Position numbers and translations under genes: made by a program. 64,000 nucleotides of DNA from Formosa sp. L2A11 (GTDB lineage Bacteria; Bacteroidota; Bacteroidia; Flavobacteriales; Flavobacteriaceae). Under the pieces are notes generated by a model. It made no database searches, was not told the origin of the DNA, and saw only the letters and a list, made by a program, of their open reading frames with translations. The stretch is taken from contig NZ_CP047028.1 in the NCBI RefSeq assembly GCF_009796865.1, forward strand, positions 2,542,001 to 2,606,000. The letters run 5' to 3'. Below are positions 15,565-24,679 of the stretch, one piece after another (within the stretch, counting starts at the first letter, position 1; each line of letters starts with the position of its first letter).

Positions 15565-18552
15565 ATGAAACAAATCAACATGATTGTTGTGCTTTGTTTA
15601 TTAGCAGGTTTTAATATTGCTTGTAAACAAAATACAGAGCCTACCACCACGGATACCGCTATTATTAAATCACAAATTGAAACAGACCCAAACGGTTTTA
15701 CTTACGAAGTCGTAAATAACGATCCAACAGGATTACGTTTATATACTTTAGAAAATGGTTTAGAAGTATATTTAAGTAAAAATACCGACGAACCAAAAAT
15801 TCAAACTTACATTGCCGTTCGTGCAGGATCAAACTACGATCCAAGTAATTCTACAGGATTAGCACATTATTTAGAACACATGCTTTTTAAAGGTACCGAT
15901 AAAATCGGAACAATAGACTGGGAAAAAGAGCAAGGTTATATTAAACAAATTTCAGATCTATACGAAGCACATCGTGCAGAAACAGATGAAGCTAAAAAAT
16001 TAGAAATTTATAAACAAATTGACAAAGTTTCTTTAGAAGCCTCTAACTATTCAGTAGCTAACGAATACGATAAAATGGTTAGTGGTATGGGAGCAACGGG
16101 AACCAACGCACATACATGGTTTGAAGAAACCGTGTATAAAAATAAAATCCCTGCAAACGAATTAAACAAATGGTTAGCTCTAGAAAGTGAACGTTTTAGT
16201 AAATTGGTATTGCGTTTATTCCACACAGAATTAGAAGCTGTTTTTGAAGAATTTAATAGAACTCAAGATAATGATGGAAGAAAAGTTTATTCTGCTATGC
16301 TTGATGGCTTATTTCCAAATCATCCATATGGCCAACAGCACACAATTGGTACAGCCGAGCATTTAAAAAATCCATCTTTAGTCGATATTAATAATTATTT
16401 CGATAAATATTATGTGCCAAATAATATGGCTATGGTTTTGGTGGGCGATATCGATTTTGATAAAACCATTAAAGAAATTAATAGTACGTTTGGAAAATTA
16501 GAAAAGAAAGAGGTTGTGCATCCTACGCTTCCAAAGGAAGAACCAATAACAGCGCCAATTACAAAAGAAGTCTTCGGGCCAACATCTGAAGGTGTCACTG
16601 TTGCTTTTAGAAGTCATGGAATAAATTCTGAAGATGAAAAATTTGTAACACTTGCAGATATGATTCTTACTAATGGGGAAGCAGGTTTAATAGATTTAAA
16701 TTTAAATCAGAAGCAATTAGTACAAAGTGCTGGGTGTTATACTATGTTTTTAAACGATTATGGTTTACATCAATTTTATGGAGATCCGCAAGAAGGGCAA
16801 ACACTAGATGAAGTTAAAGATTTACTTTTATCTCAAATAGAAAAGCTTAAAAAAGGAGAGTTTGACGATTGGTTGATTGATGCTGTTGTTAACGATTTAA
16901 AACTAAGCCAAACAAGACAGTACGAAAACAGTACAGCTTTAGCTTCGGCATATTATAATGCATTTATTCATCACCAGAAATGGGAAGATCAAGTAAAGTT
17001 TTTAGACGAATTAAAAGCAATTACTAAAGACGAGTTAGTTGCTTTTGCAAATCGTTTTTATAAAGATAATTATGTAGTTGTTTATAAAAGAAAGGGTGAA
17101 GACAGTACTGTTGTAAAAGTTCAGAATCCTGGAATTACGCCTGTTAATTTAAATAGAGATAAAAGTTCTAAGTATTTAACAGATTTTCAAGCCATAGAGC
17201 CAGATGCACTCGAACCTAAATATGTAGATTATAAATCGGCTATAAAAGAAAAAGATTTAGATAGCGGTGTAAAAGTGTCCTATATAAATAATGAATCTAA
17301 CGATTTGTTTAACCTTAATATCATTTTTGATATGGGTACAGATAACGATAAAAAGTTAAGTCTAGCTGTTGGGTTTTTAGAATACATTGGTACAGAAACC
17401 ATGTCTGCAGAAGATATTAAGAAAGAGTTTTATAAGTTAGGTGTTAATTATTATGTCTTTACAGAAAATGATGTGAGTTACATTGGTTTAAGCGGATTAA
17501 AAGAGAATTTACCTAAAGGGTTAGAGTTGTTAGAAGATTTAATTACCAATCCAAAATCAGATCCAGAGGCTTATGCAAAATATGTAGATAAGATTTTAAA
17601 AGGCAGACAAGATGGTAAAACTCAGAAATCGAACATCTTATGGAATGGTTTAGTTAATTATGGTAAGTATGGAGAAAATTCACGTTTACGAAACATTATT
17701 AAAGCCTCAGACTTAAAAGCACAAGATCCTCAAGAATTAGTAAATATTGTAAAAGGGCTAAAAGATTATAAGCAACGTATTTTTTATTATGGAAAAGATG
17801 TCGATAATGCTGTTGCTGCTTTAAATAAAGAGCATAAATTAAATACGCCACTTAAAGATTACCCTGAAGCTACTACGTATTTAGAAAAAGAAACTGGTGG
17901 CCAAGTGTATTTTGCAAATTACGATATGGTACAATCTGAAATGGTATTTCTAGCAAAAGGAAAACCGTTTGATGCTAAAAATTTAGCAGCAACAAGTTTG
18001 TTTAATGCTTATTTTGGTAGTGGTTTGTCGTCTATTGTTTTTCAGGAAATTAGAGAATCTAAATCTTTAGCATATTCAGCATTTTCTAGATATGCTACTG
18101 CAAATAAAAAAGAAGATTCCAATTATGTATTAGCTTATATTGGTACACAGGCTAATAAAATGGAACAAGCAGTAGATGCTATGATGTCTTTAATGAGTGA
18201 TATGCCAGAGGCAGAAAAGCAATTTGAGGCAGCTAAAGATGCAGCATTAAAGAAAATTGCAGCAGAACGTATTACTAAAGCTAATATTTTCTGGGAATAT
18301 GAAGATTTGAAAAAATTAGGTATAGAAAATGATAATCGCGAAGCCATGTATAATGCAATTAAAAACATGGAAATAAGTGATTTAAGAGACTTTTTTAATG
18401 AAAATATTAAAGGAGAAAACTATAATATTATGGTTGTTGGGAATAAGAAAGATATAGATTTTAAAGCCTTGAAAAAATTAGGAGAGATTAATGAAATGGA
18501 TATCGATTACTTATTTAATTACGAAACCACCGACGATAAGGTTAAACTATAG
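15565..18552 (+). CDS. M16 family zinc metallopeptidase, lipoprotein
   Basis: A 995-residue insulinase/pitrilysin family peptidase. The N-terminus is a lipoprotein signal with C20 in the lipobox (GFNIAC). The first M16 half holds the inverted zinc motif HxxEH as HYLEHMLFKG (H101, E104, H105); the distal Glu is expected in TELEAVFEEFN. The second, inactive half (from about 560) includes SLAYSAFSRYATANKKED, the substrate-cradling segment. It probably acts in the periplasm or on the outer-membrane surface as a peptide-degrading enzyme. It stands alone between two terminators. Confidence 0.9.
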   Translation: MKQINMIVVLCLLAGFNIACKQNTEPTTTDTAIIKSQIETDPNGFTYEVVNNDPTGLRLYTLENGLEVYLSKNTDEPKIQTYIAVRAGSNYDPSNSTGLAHYLEHMLFKGTDKIGTIDWEKEQGYIKQISDLYEAHRAETDEAKKLEIYKQIDKVSLEASNYSVANEYDKMVSGMGATGTNAHTWFEETVYKNKIPANELNKWLALESERFSKLVLRLFHTELEAVFEEFNRTQDNDGRKVYSAMLDGLFPNHPYGQQHTIGTAEHLKNPSLVDINNYFDKYYVPNNMAMVLVGDIDFDKTIKEINSTFGKLEKKEVVHPTLPKEEPITAPITKEVFGPTSEGVTVAFRSHGINSEDEKFVTLADMILTNGEAGLIDLNLNQKQLVQSAGCYTMFLNDYGLHQFYGDPQEGQTLDEVKDLLLSQIEKLKKGEFDDWLIDAVVNDLKLSQTRQYENSTALASAYYNAFIHHQKWEDQVKFLDELKAITKDELVAFANRFYKDNYVVVYKRKGEDSTVVKVQNPGITPVNLNRDKSSKYLTDFQAIEPDALEPKYVDYKSAIKEKDLDSGVKVSYINNESNDLFNLNIIFDMGTDNDKKLSLAVGFLEYIGTETMSAEDIKKEFYKLGVNYYVFTENDVSYIGLSGLKENLPKGLELLEDLITNPKSDPEAYAKYVDKILKGRQDGKTQKSNILWNGLVNYGKYGENSRLRNIIKASDLKAQDPQELVNIVKGLKDYKQRIFYYGKDVDNAVAALNKEHKLNTPLKDYPEATTYLEKETGGQVYFANYDMVQSEMVFLAKGKPFDAKNLAATSLFNAYFGSGLSSIVFQEIRESKSLAYSAFSRYATANKKEDSNYVLAYIGTQANKMEQAVDAMMSLMSDMPEAEKQFEAAKDAALKKIAAERITKANIFWEYEDLKKLGIENDNREAMYNAIKNMEISDLRDFFNENIKGENYNIMVVGNKKDIDFKALKKLGEINEMDIDYLFNYETTDDKVKL

Positions 18553-18578
18553 TCACATTATTAAAGCATAAGCTTATT

Positions 18579-18606
18579 AAAACCTCACAAATATTTGTGA
18601 GGTTTT
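18579..18606 (+). terminator. Rho-independent terminator after the M16 peptidase gene
   Basis: AAAACCTCACAAA (18579-18591) pairs perfectly with TTTGTGAGGTTTT (18594-18606), with a very short loop and a following T run. Confidence 0.88.
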
Positions 18607-18631
18607 TTTATACAGTCAAAATTTGAATTAG

Positions 18632-18639
18632 TATCTTTG
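18632..18639 (+). promoter_or_regulatory. -7 promoter element TATCTTTG upstream of fabG
   Basis: TATCTTTG fits TAnnTTTG and lies 27 bases before the fabG ATG, just past the preceding terminator. Confidence 0.5.
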
Positions 18640-18666
18640 ATTTTCATAAATTATATTTAATTATAC

Positions 18667-19413
18667 ATGAAGTTATTACAAGGAAAAACAGCAATTATTA
18701 CAGGTGCAAGCCGAGGAATAGGTAAAGGAATTGCTAAAGTATTTGCACAGCATGGTGCAAACGTTGCATTCACTTACAGCTCTTCTGTAGATGCCGCTAA
18801 TGCTTTAGAAATAGAGTTAAATGGCTTAGGCATAAAAGCTAAAGGTTATCAAAGTAATGCTGCCAATTTTGCTGAAGCTCAAACCTTAGCAGAAGATGTA
18901 GTAAAAGAGTTTGGAAGCATAGATATATTAGTAAATAACGCAGGAATAACAAAAGATAATTTGTTAATGCGTATTAGTGAAGAAGATTTTGATCAGGTTA
19001 TTGAAGTGAATTTGAAATCTGTGTTCAACATGACTAAAGCGGTACAACGTACTATGCTTAAACAACGTAAAGGCTCTATAATTAATATGAGTTCTGTAGT
19101 CGGTCTTAAAGGAAACGCTGGGCAGACCAATTATGCAGCGTCTAAAGCTGGAATTATTGGATTTTCAAAATCTGTGGCTTTAGAGCTAGGATCTAGAAAT
19201 ATTAGAAGTAACGTAGTTGCTCCTGGTTTTATTGAAACTGAAATGACAGCTAAGTTAGACGAAGAAACAGTAAAAGGATGGAGAGCAGGTATTCCTTTAA
19301 AAAGAGGAGGAACACCAGACGATGTTGCTAATGTATGTGTGTTCTTAGCGAGTGATTTAAGTGCGTATGTTACAGGACAAACGTTAAACGTAGATGGAGG
19401 AATGTTAACCTAA
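18667..19413 (+). CDS. fabG: 3-oxoacyl-[acyl-carrier-protein] reductase
   Basis: FabG reduces 3-oxoacyl-ACP with NADPH in fatty acid elongation. The 248-residue protein is a classical SDR: TGASRGIGKGIA (about 12-23) binds the cofactor, NNAG follows near 90, and the catalytic Ser-Tyr-Lys are in NMSSVVGLKGNAG and NYAASKAGI (Tyr at about 157). AYVTGQTLNVDGGM is the usual C-terminus. The next gene starts only 3 bases after the stop, so the three genes to 22270 may be one unit. Confidence 0.93.
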   Translation: MKLLQGKTAIITGASRGIGKGIAKVFAQHGANVAFTYSSSVDAANALEIELNGLGIKAKGYQSNAANFAEAQTLAEDVVKEFGSIDILVNNAGITKDNLLMRISEEDFDQVIEVNLKSVFNMTKAVQRTMLKQRKGSIINMSSVVGLKGNAGQTNYAASKAGIIGFSKSVALELGSRNIRSNVVAPGFIETEMTAKLDEETVKGWRAGIPLKRGGTPDDVANVCVFLASDLSAYVTGQTLNVDGGMLT

Positions 19414-19416
19414 TCT

Positions 19417-21444
19417 ATGCTTACAGAAACAGTATTATATATTATTCTAGCTGGAATACTAGCGCTTTTGTTAGCTTTATTTCAGTATAAGTATAAAGTA
19501 AAAAGCATGTCTAAATTGTACATGCTTTTTACTTTTTTAAGATTTATCACTATTTTCTCTGTGCTTTTACTTTTAATAAACCCGAAGTTTGAGCAATTAG
19601 AATTAACTACAGAGAAGCCTAAATTATTGGTTGCTGTAGATAATTCTAATTCTATAATGCAATTAGAGCAAAGTAAAAAAGCACAACAAGCAGTGCAAGC
19701 TATAAAGTCTAATTCTGAGTTAAACGATAAATTTAATATTAAATATTACAACTTCGGAAAAACACTTAATATATCTGATTCTTTAACGTTTACAGAAAAA
19801 CAAACCGATATTTCTTCGGCTTTAGAGTCGCTTCAAGATATTTATAAAGATCAAGTTGCTCCAACCATTTTAATTACAGACGGAAACCAAACCTTTGGTA
19901 ACGATTATGAGTTTTCTAATTACAATCAGCCTGTATATCCAATTATTCTAGGAGATACAACAACATATATAGATTTAAGTATTAGGCAGCTTAATGTGAA
20001 TAAATATGCCTATTTAAAAAATAAATTCCCTGTAGAAACTATTCTTGTTTATACCGGAAAAGAAACTGTAAACACAACTTTTTCTGTCTCTTCTGGTAAA
20101 CAAACCGTGTTTACCAAAAATATAACGTTTAGTGCAACTCATAATTCAGAAGTATTACAATTTACGTTACCAGCACATAAAGTAGGATTGTCTGCTTATA
20201 AAGCACAGTTAAAACCTTTAGAATCTGAAAAAAATAAGATAAATAACATTAAGAATTTTGCTGTAGAAGTGATTGATGAAAAGATGAATATTGCTATTGT
20301 TTCAAGTTTTTATCATCCAGATTTAGGAATGCTTAAAAAGAGTATTGAAAGTAATGAACAACGTTCGGTTTCAATATTAAAACCAAACGAAATTACATCG
20401 AAATTAAATGATTTTAATCTAGTTATACTATATCAACCCGATAATCAGTTTAAGTTTATTTTCGATGATATTAAGAAAGAAAGTAAGAATACATTTATTA
20501 TTTCTGGTACTCAAACCGATTGGTTTTTTCTAAACGAACAAACCAATTATTACGAACACGATATTACTTCGCAAAAAGAAATGTATCAAGGAACGTTCAA
20601 TACTAATTATTCAAGTTTTATTGTAGACGATTTAGATTTTGAATCTTTTCCGCCATTACAATCGGCATTTGGAGATCTTGTTTTTTATGTACCTTATGAA
20701 ACTTTATTGTATAAAAAGTATGGAAATATAGTCACTAATGAACCTCTTTTAGCCACTTTTGAAACTAATGGTAGGAGAGAAGCCATACTTCTTGGAGAAA
20801 ATATTTGGGAATGGCGAGCACAGAGTTTTTTAAATGAAAAATCGTTTAACACATTCGATAATTTTATAGGTAAGTTGGTACAATATTTATCTTCTACTAA
20901 ACGAAAAACACGTTTGGTTGTAGATTTTGAATCCTTTTACGAAGGTGTAAATAATGTGATTATTAAAGCACAATTTTTCAATAAAAACTATGAATTTGAT
21001 GCACGCGAATCACTTCAAATTAAAATAAAAAATAAGAATACAGGAGCAATTTCTACAGTGCCTTTTGTGTTAAAAAATAATAATTATCAAGTCGATTTAA
21101 GTTCCTTACAAGCTGGCGAATATGACTTTACAGTAAGTGCTACAAGTGAGAAGATATCGAAATCAGGAAGCTTCACTATTTTAGAATATAATGTAGAACA
21201 ACAGTTCTTAAATGCTAATGTTTCTAAGTTAAATAAATTAACGAGTAAAACGCACGGAACTTCTTATTTAGTAGAAGATTACGGTTCGATTTTTAACGAT
21301 TTAATTTTGAATAAAAAATATGCGACTATTCAAAAAAGTAATAAGACTACACAAGGATTAATAGATTGGAAATATGTGCTAGGAATCATTGTTTTCTGCT
21401 TATCTTTAGAGTGGTTTTTAAGAAAATACAACGGATTAACTTAA
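19417..21444 (+). CDS. VWA-like membrane protein, 675 aa
   Basis: A large membrane-anchored protein of unknown function. Two N-terminal helices (about 5-23 and 38-58; LLLALFQYKYK and ITIFSVLLLLIN) are followed by a von Willebrand A-like domain with the MIDAS-type DNSNS at about 75-79 and TILITDGN near 152. A long beta-rich extracytoplasmic part comes next, then a C-terminal helix (YVLGIIVFCLSLEWFL at about 653-668). This layout resembles BatA-type or gliding-associated VWA proteins, but the family is not certain. It is tightly placed between fabG and a prohibitin gene. Confidence 0.75.
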   Translation: MLTETVLYIILAGILALLLALFQYKYKVKSMSKLYMLFTFLRFITIFSVLLLLINPKFEQLELTTEKPKLLVAVDNSNSIMQLEQSKKAQQAVQAIKSNSELNDKFNIKYYNFGKTLNISDSLTFTEKQTDISSALESLQDIYKDQVAPTILITDGNQTFGNDYEFSNYNQPVYPIILGDTTTYIDLSIRQLNVNKYAYLKNKFPVETILVYTGKETVNTTFSVSSGKQTVFTKNITFSATHNSEVLQFTLPAHKVGLSAYKAQLKPLESEKNKINNIKNFAVEVIDEKMNIAIVSSFYHPDLGMLKKSIESNEQRSVSILKPNEITSKLNDFNLVILYQPDNQFKFIFDDIKKESKNTFIISGTQTDWFFLNEQTNYYEHDITSQKEMYQGTFNTNYSSFIVDDLDFESFPPLQSAFGDLVFYVPYETLLYKKYGNIVTNEPLLATFETNGRREAILLGENIWEWRAQSFLNEKSFNTFDNFIGKLVQYLSSTKRKTRLVVDFESFYEGVNNVIIKAQFFNKNYEFDARESLQIKIKNKNTGAISTVPFVLKNNNYQVDLSSLQAGEYDFTVSATSEKISKSGSFTILEYNVEQQFLNANVSKLNKLTSKTHGTSYLVEDYGSIFNDLILNKKYATIQKSNKTTQGLIDWKYVLGIIVFCLSLEWFLRKYNGLT

Positions 21445-21454
21445 TATTAAAAAA

Positions 21455-22270
21455 ATGGATAAATTACCTAAAATTGCATTACCCTTTATTATTGCTATCG
21501 TAGCATTAATTGTTTTAATTTCTAAATCGGCTGTCACCATTGACTCTGGAGAAGCAGGTGTGCTTTATAAAACATTTGATGGCGGTGTTGTAACAGACGA
21601 GCCACCATTAGGAGAAGGATTTCATATTGTTGCACCTTGGAATAAAGTATTTGTTTACGAAGTAAGACAACAAGAAATTTATGAAAAAATGAATGTGCTT
21701 TCTTCTAACGGATTAGATATAAAATTAGAGGCTTCTGCATGGTTTCAGCCACAATTTGAAAATCTAGGTAAATTACACCAAGAAAAAAGTGAAATGTATA
21801 AAGAACGTATTTTACTTCCAGCAATTCGATCTGCAGCAAGAAGTGTTGTAGGACGTTATACACCAGAACAATTATACTCTAGTAAACGTGATGTGATTCA
21901 GCAAGAAATTTTTGAAGAAACAAAAAATATTGTAGAGAGTCAATACATTCAATTAAACGAAATTTTGGTACGTGATGTAACATTACCAGGTACAATAAAA
22001 GACGCAATTGAACGTAAATTAAAACAAGAACAAGAATCTTTAGAATACGAATTTAGATTGGTAACGGCTCAAAAAGAAGCTCAAAAACAAATTATTGAAG
22101 CACAAGGTAAAGCAGATGCTAACAGAATTTTAAGTGAGTCTTTAAATGAAAAGATTTTACAAGATAAAGGAATAGAAGCCACTGTAAAATTATCGCAATC
22201 TGAAAATGCTAAGGTTATTGTAATTGGTTCTGGTAAGAGCGGAATGCCTATTATACTTGGAAATCAATAA
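21455..22270 (+). CDS. Prohibitin family (SPFH/Band 7) membrane protein
   Basis: A 271-residue SPFH-domain protein with one N-terminal membrane helix (about 6-25; IALPFIIAIVALIVLI). It has the Band 7 core (VTIDSGEAGVLYKTFDGGVV; RDVTLPGTIKDAIERKLKQE) and a coiled-coil rich in Glu, Ala and Gln (KEAQKQIIEAQGKADANRIL). Bacterial prohibitins form ring-like oligomers at the membrane and are linked to protein quality control and membrane organisation. It lies 10 bases after the VWA-like gene. Confidence 0.9.
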   Translation: MDKLPKIALPFIIAIVALIVLISKSAVTIDSGEAGVLYKTFDGGVVTDEPPLGEGFHIVAPWNKVFVYEVRQQEIYEKMNVLSSNGLDIKLEASAWFQPQFENLGKLHQEKSEMYKERILLPAIRSAARSVVGRYTPEQLYSSKRDVIQQEIFEETKNIVESQYIQLNEILVRDVTLPGTIKDAIERKLKQEQESLEYEFRLVTAQKEAQKQIIEAQGKADANRILSESLNEKILQDKGIEATVKLSQSENAKVIVIGSGKSGMPIILGNQ

Positions 22271-22349
22271 TAAATTAATATTTTTTAGTTTAAAACTTGC
22301 ATAAGTGTTTTAAATTTCTGAATATTTGTAATATAACAAAATCAAAAAC

Positions 22350-22397
22350 ATGAATTTTATTCAATTACATCATCATCATTTTCATACTTGTACTTAG
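22350..22397 (+). CDS. hisL: His operon leader peptide, 15 aa
   Basis: The frame ATG to TAG encodes MNFIQLHHHHFHTCT: 15 residues with five His, four of them consecutive. It precedes hisG by 120 bases and is followed by a terminator, the classic arrangement of transcription attenuation by charged tRNA-His. When His-tRNA is scarce the ribosome would stall on the CAT run and the terminator would not form. The alternative antiterminator pairing is not obvious to me. Confidence 0.82.
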   Translation: MNFIQLHHHHFHTCT

Positions 22398-22441
22398 ACG
22401 AGCAGAAAGTGTATTGAATAATTTCAAAATAATATATTTTT

Positions 22442-22475
22442 AAACCCCGTTTGAGTTAATCAGATGGGGTTTTTA
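22442..22475 (+). terminator. Attenuator terminator of the his operon
   Basis: AAACCCC (22442-22448) pairs with GGGGTTT (22466-22472); inside, TTGA and TCAG can extend the stem around a short loop. A T-rich run follows. It lies between the His leader peptide and hisG. Confidence 0.75.
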
Positions 22476-22516
22476 TTTTTCTCCTAAAGATTACTCAAAC
22501 CATATTAAATAAGATA

Positions 22517-23374
22517 ATGAGTAAATTAAAAATTGCAGTTCAAAAATCAGGAAGACTTTATGAAGAATCTATGCAAATCCTTAAAGATATAGGGATTTCT
22601 ATAGACAATGGTAGAGATCAATTAAAAGCTTCGGCTAAAAATTTTCCAGTAGAAGTCTTTTATTTACGAAATGGAGATATTCCTCAATATTTAAAAGACG
22701 GTGTTGTAGATGCTGCTATTATTGGTGAGAATGTTTTAATTGAAAAAGGAGGAAACATCCAAATTATTCAAAAACTAGGTTTTTCGTCTTGTAAAGTCTC
22801 TATAGCTGTACCAAAATCTGCTAAGTACACAAACATGCAAGATTTAGATGGAAAACGTATTGCCACCTCTTATCCAAACACAGTACAACAGTTTTTAGAT
22901 AAAAACAATGTAAACGCACAGTTACACATTATTAACGGATCTGTAGAAATTGCTCCAAATATTGGACTTGCAGATGCCATTGTAGATATTGTGTCTAGCG
23001 GAAGTACATTGTTTAAAAACGGACTAAAAGAAGTTGAAGTCTTATTAAAATCTGAAGCCGTTTTAGCTGCTTCTCCTTTAATTTCTGACGATAATTTAGA
23101 TATTTTAAATACTATTAAATTTAGAATAGGCTCTGTATTAAAAGGGCGAAGATCTAAATATGTATTACTAAATGCACCAAATGATAAATTAGAAGAAATT
23201 ATTGCCATTTTACCAGGTATGAAAAGTCCAACAGTCTTACCTTTAGCGCAAGAAGGATGGAGTTCTGTACATACCGTAATTGATAAAAATAAATTTTGGG
23301 AAATTATAGACATTCTTAAAGAGCATGGCGCAGAAGGTATTCTGGTTTGTCCTATTGATAATATGATTTTATAA
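22517..23374 (+). CDS. hisG: ATP phosphoribosyltransferase (long form)
   Basis: HisG joins ATP and PRPP, the first and feedback-controlled step of histidine synthesis. The 285 residues correspond to the long, homohexameric form with a C-terminal ACT-like regulatory domain that binds histidine (about 210-285; GMKSPTVLPL and AEGILVCPIDNMIL). The catalytic part has KIAVQKSGRLYEES at the start, DAAIIGENVL near 72 and the PRPP loop DIVSSGSTL at about 156-164. No HisZ is needed. It is the first structural gene after the leader. Confidence 0.95.
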   Translation: MSKLKIAVQKSGRLYEESMQILKDIGISIDNGRDQLKASAKNFPVEVFYLRNGDIPQYLKDGVVDAAIIGENVLIEKGGNIQIIQKLGFSSCKVSIAVPKSAKYTNMQDLDGKRIATSYPNTVQQFLDKNNVNAQLHIINGSVEIAPNIGLADAIVDIVSSGSTLFKNGLKEVEVLLKSEAVLAASPLISDDNLDILNTIKFRIGSVLKGRRSKYVLLNAPNDKLEEIIAILPGMKSPTVLPLAQEGWSSVHTVIDKNKFWEIIDILKEHGAEGILVCPIDNMIL

Positions 23375-23389
23375 TAAAAGAAAAGTAAA

Positions 23390-24679
23390 ATGAAAATCAT
23401 TGAAAATCCTAATAAATCAGATTGGTCGGAAATATTAAAACGTCCTACACAAACTGTAAACGACATTGAGAAAACAGTTATTCAGATTTTTGAAGATGTT
23501 AAAAGTAATGGTGATGCTGCAATATCTAAATACACATCTCGTTTTGATGGAGTTACTTTAGAGAGTAATTTAGTAAGTTCTGAAGAAGTTGAATTTGCTA
23601 AAACTCAGGTTTCAGAAGATTTAAAATTAGCAATTACTGCTGCTTATAAAAATATTGAACGTTTTCATGCAGCTCAAAAAACAGAAAAAGTTCAGGTAGA
23701 AACTATGCCTGGTGTAAACTGTTGGCAAGAAAAACGAGCTATTGAAAAAATAGGATTATACATTCCTGGAGGAACAGCACCTTTGTTTTCTACAGTTTTA
23801 ATGCTTGCCATTCCTGCAAAAATAGCAGGCTGTAAAGAAATTGTGTTGTGTACGCCTCCAAGTGCAACAGGTAAGATTGCTAATGAAATTTTATTCGCTG
23901 CCGATTTATGTGGCGTTTCTAAAATTATAAAAGTAGGAGGTATTCAAGCCATTGCTGGTTTAACTTTTGGAACAGAGAATATACCGCAAGTGTATAAAAT
24001 ATTTGGTCCAGGAAATCAGTTTGTTACCGTAGCTAAACAACTTGCTACAAAATATGGTGTTGCTATAGATATGCCTGCAGGACCAAGCGAATTACTTGTA
24101 GTTGCAGACGAATCTGCGAATGCAACGTTTGTAGCTTCAGATTTATTAAGTCAAGCTGAACATGGTGCAGATAGTCAGGTTATTTTAGTTTCGACTTCAA
24201 AAGCCATGATTAGCGATGTTTTAAAAGCTATAGACCAACAAATACAAGATTTACCAAGACAAGAAATTGCTGAAAAAGCGATTGCTAATTCAAAGTTAAT
24301 TTATGTTGAAAGTGATGAAATTGCCTTAAATTTAATTAATGAATATGCTCCGGAACACTTTATTATTTGTTCTAAAAACGAAGATCTTTATGTAAACGGT
24401 ATTAGAAATGCTGGTTCTGTGTTTATCGGGAATTATACGCCTGAAAGTGCTGGAGATTATGCTTCTGGTACAAACCATACGTTACCAACAAATGGATTTA
24501 GTCGTGCATATTCTGGTGTAAATTTAGACAGCTTTTTAAAGAGTATTACATTTCAAAAAATATCAGAAAAAGGATTGATAGATTTAGGGCCAATGATAGA
24601 AAAAATGGCTCATGCAGAAGGTTTACAAGCACACAAAAATGCTGTGACTTTACGTTTAAACAGCTTAAATAAAAAGTAA
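23390..24679 (+). CDS. hisD: Histidinol dehydrogenase
   Basis: HisD is a zinc enzyme that carries out the last two oxidations, L-histidinol to histidine with two NAD. The 429-residue protein shows GLYIPGGTAPLFSTVLM (about 123-139), FGPGNQFVTVAK, DMPAGPSELLVVAD, and the zinc/catalytic segments SQAEHGADSQ (about 261-270), NEYAPEHF and GTNHTLPT. It begins 16 bases after hisG and its last base overlaps the hisC start. Confidence 0.96.
   Translation: MKIIENPNKSDWSEILKRPTQTVNDIEKTVIQIFEDVKSNGDAAISKYTSRFDGVTLESNLVSSEEVEFAKTQVSEDLKLAITAAYKNIERFHAAQKTEKVQVETMPGVNCWQEKRAIEKIGLYIPGGTAPLFSTVLMLAIPAKIAGCKEIVLCTPPSATGKIANEILFAADLCGVSKIIKVGGIQAIAGLTFGTENIPQVYKIFGPGNQFVTVAKQLATKYGVAIDMPAGPSELLVVADESANATFVASDLLSQAEHGADSQVILVSTSKAMISDVLKAIDQQIQDLPRQEIAEKAIANSKLIYVESDEIALNLINEYAPEHFIICSKNEDLYVNGIRNAGSVFIGNYTPESAGDYASGTNHTLPTNGFSRAYSGVNLDSFLKSITFQKISEKGLIDLGPMIEKMAHAEGLQAHKNAVTLRLNSLNKK

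Larger units (their letters stand above)
22271..22516. promoter_or_regulatory. Histidine operon leader region
   Basis: This 246-base stretch holds a His-rich leader peptide (22350-22397) and an attenuator-like terminator (22442-22472). TTG at about 22298-22300 and the near-box AATATTTG around 22321 could form a promoter; the match to TAnnTTTG is imperfect. Confidence 0.6.

Noticed and set aside
22870-23466. Minus-strand 198-codon frame opposite hisG
   Set aside because: Mirror of hisG and the start of hisD codons; both sense genes are certain.
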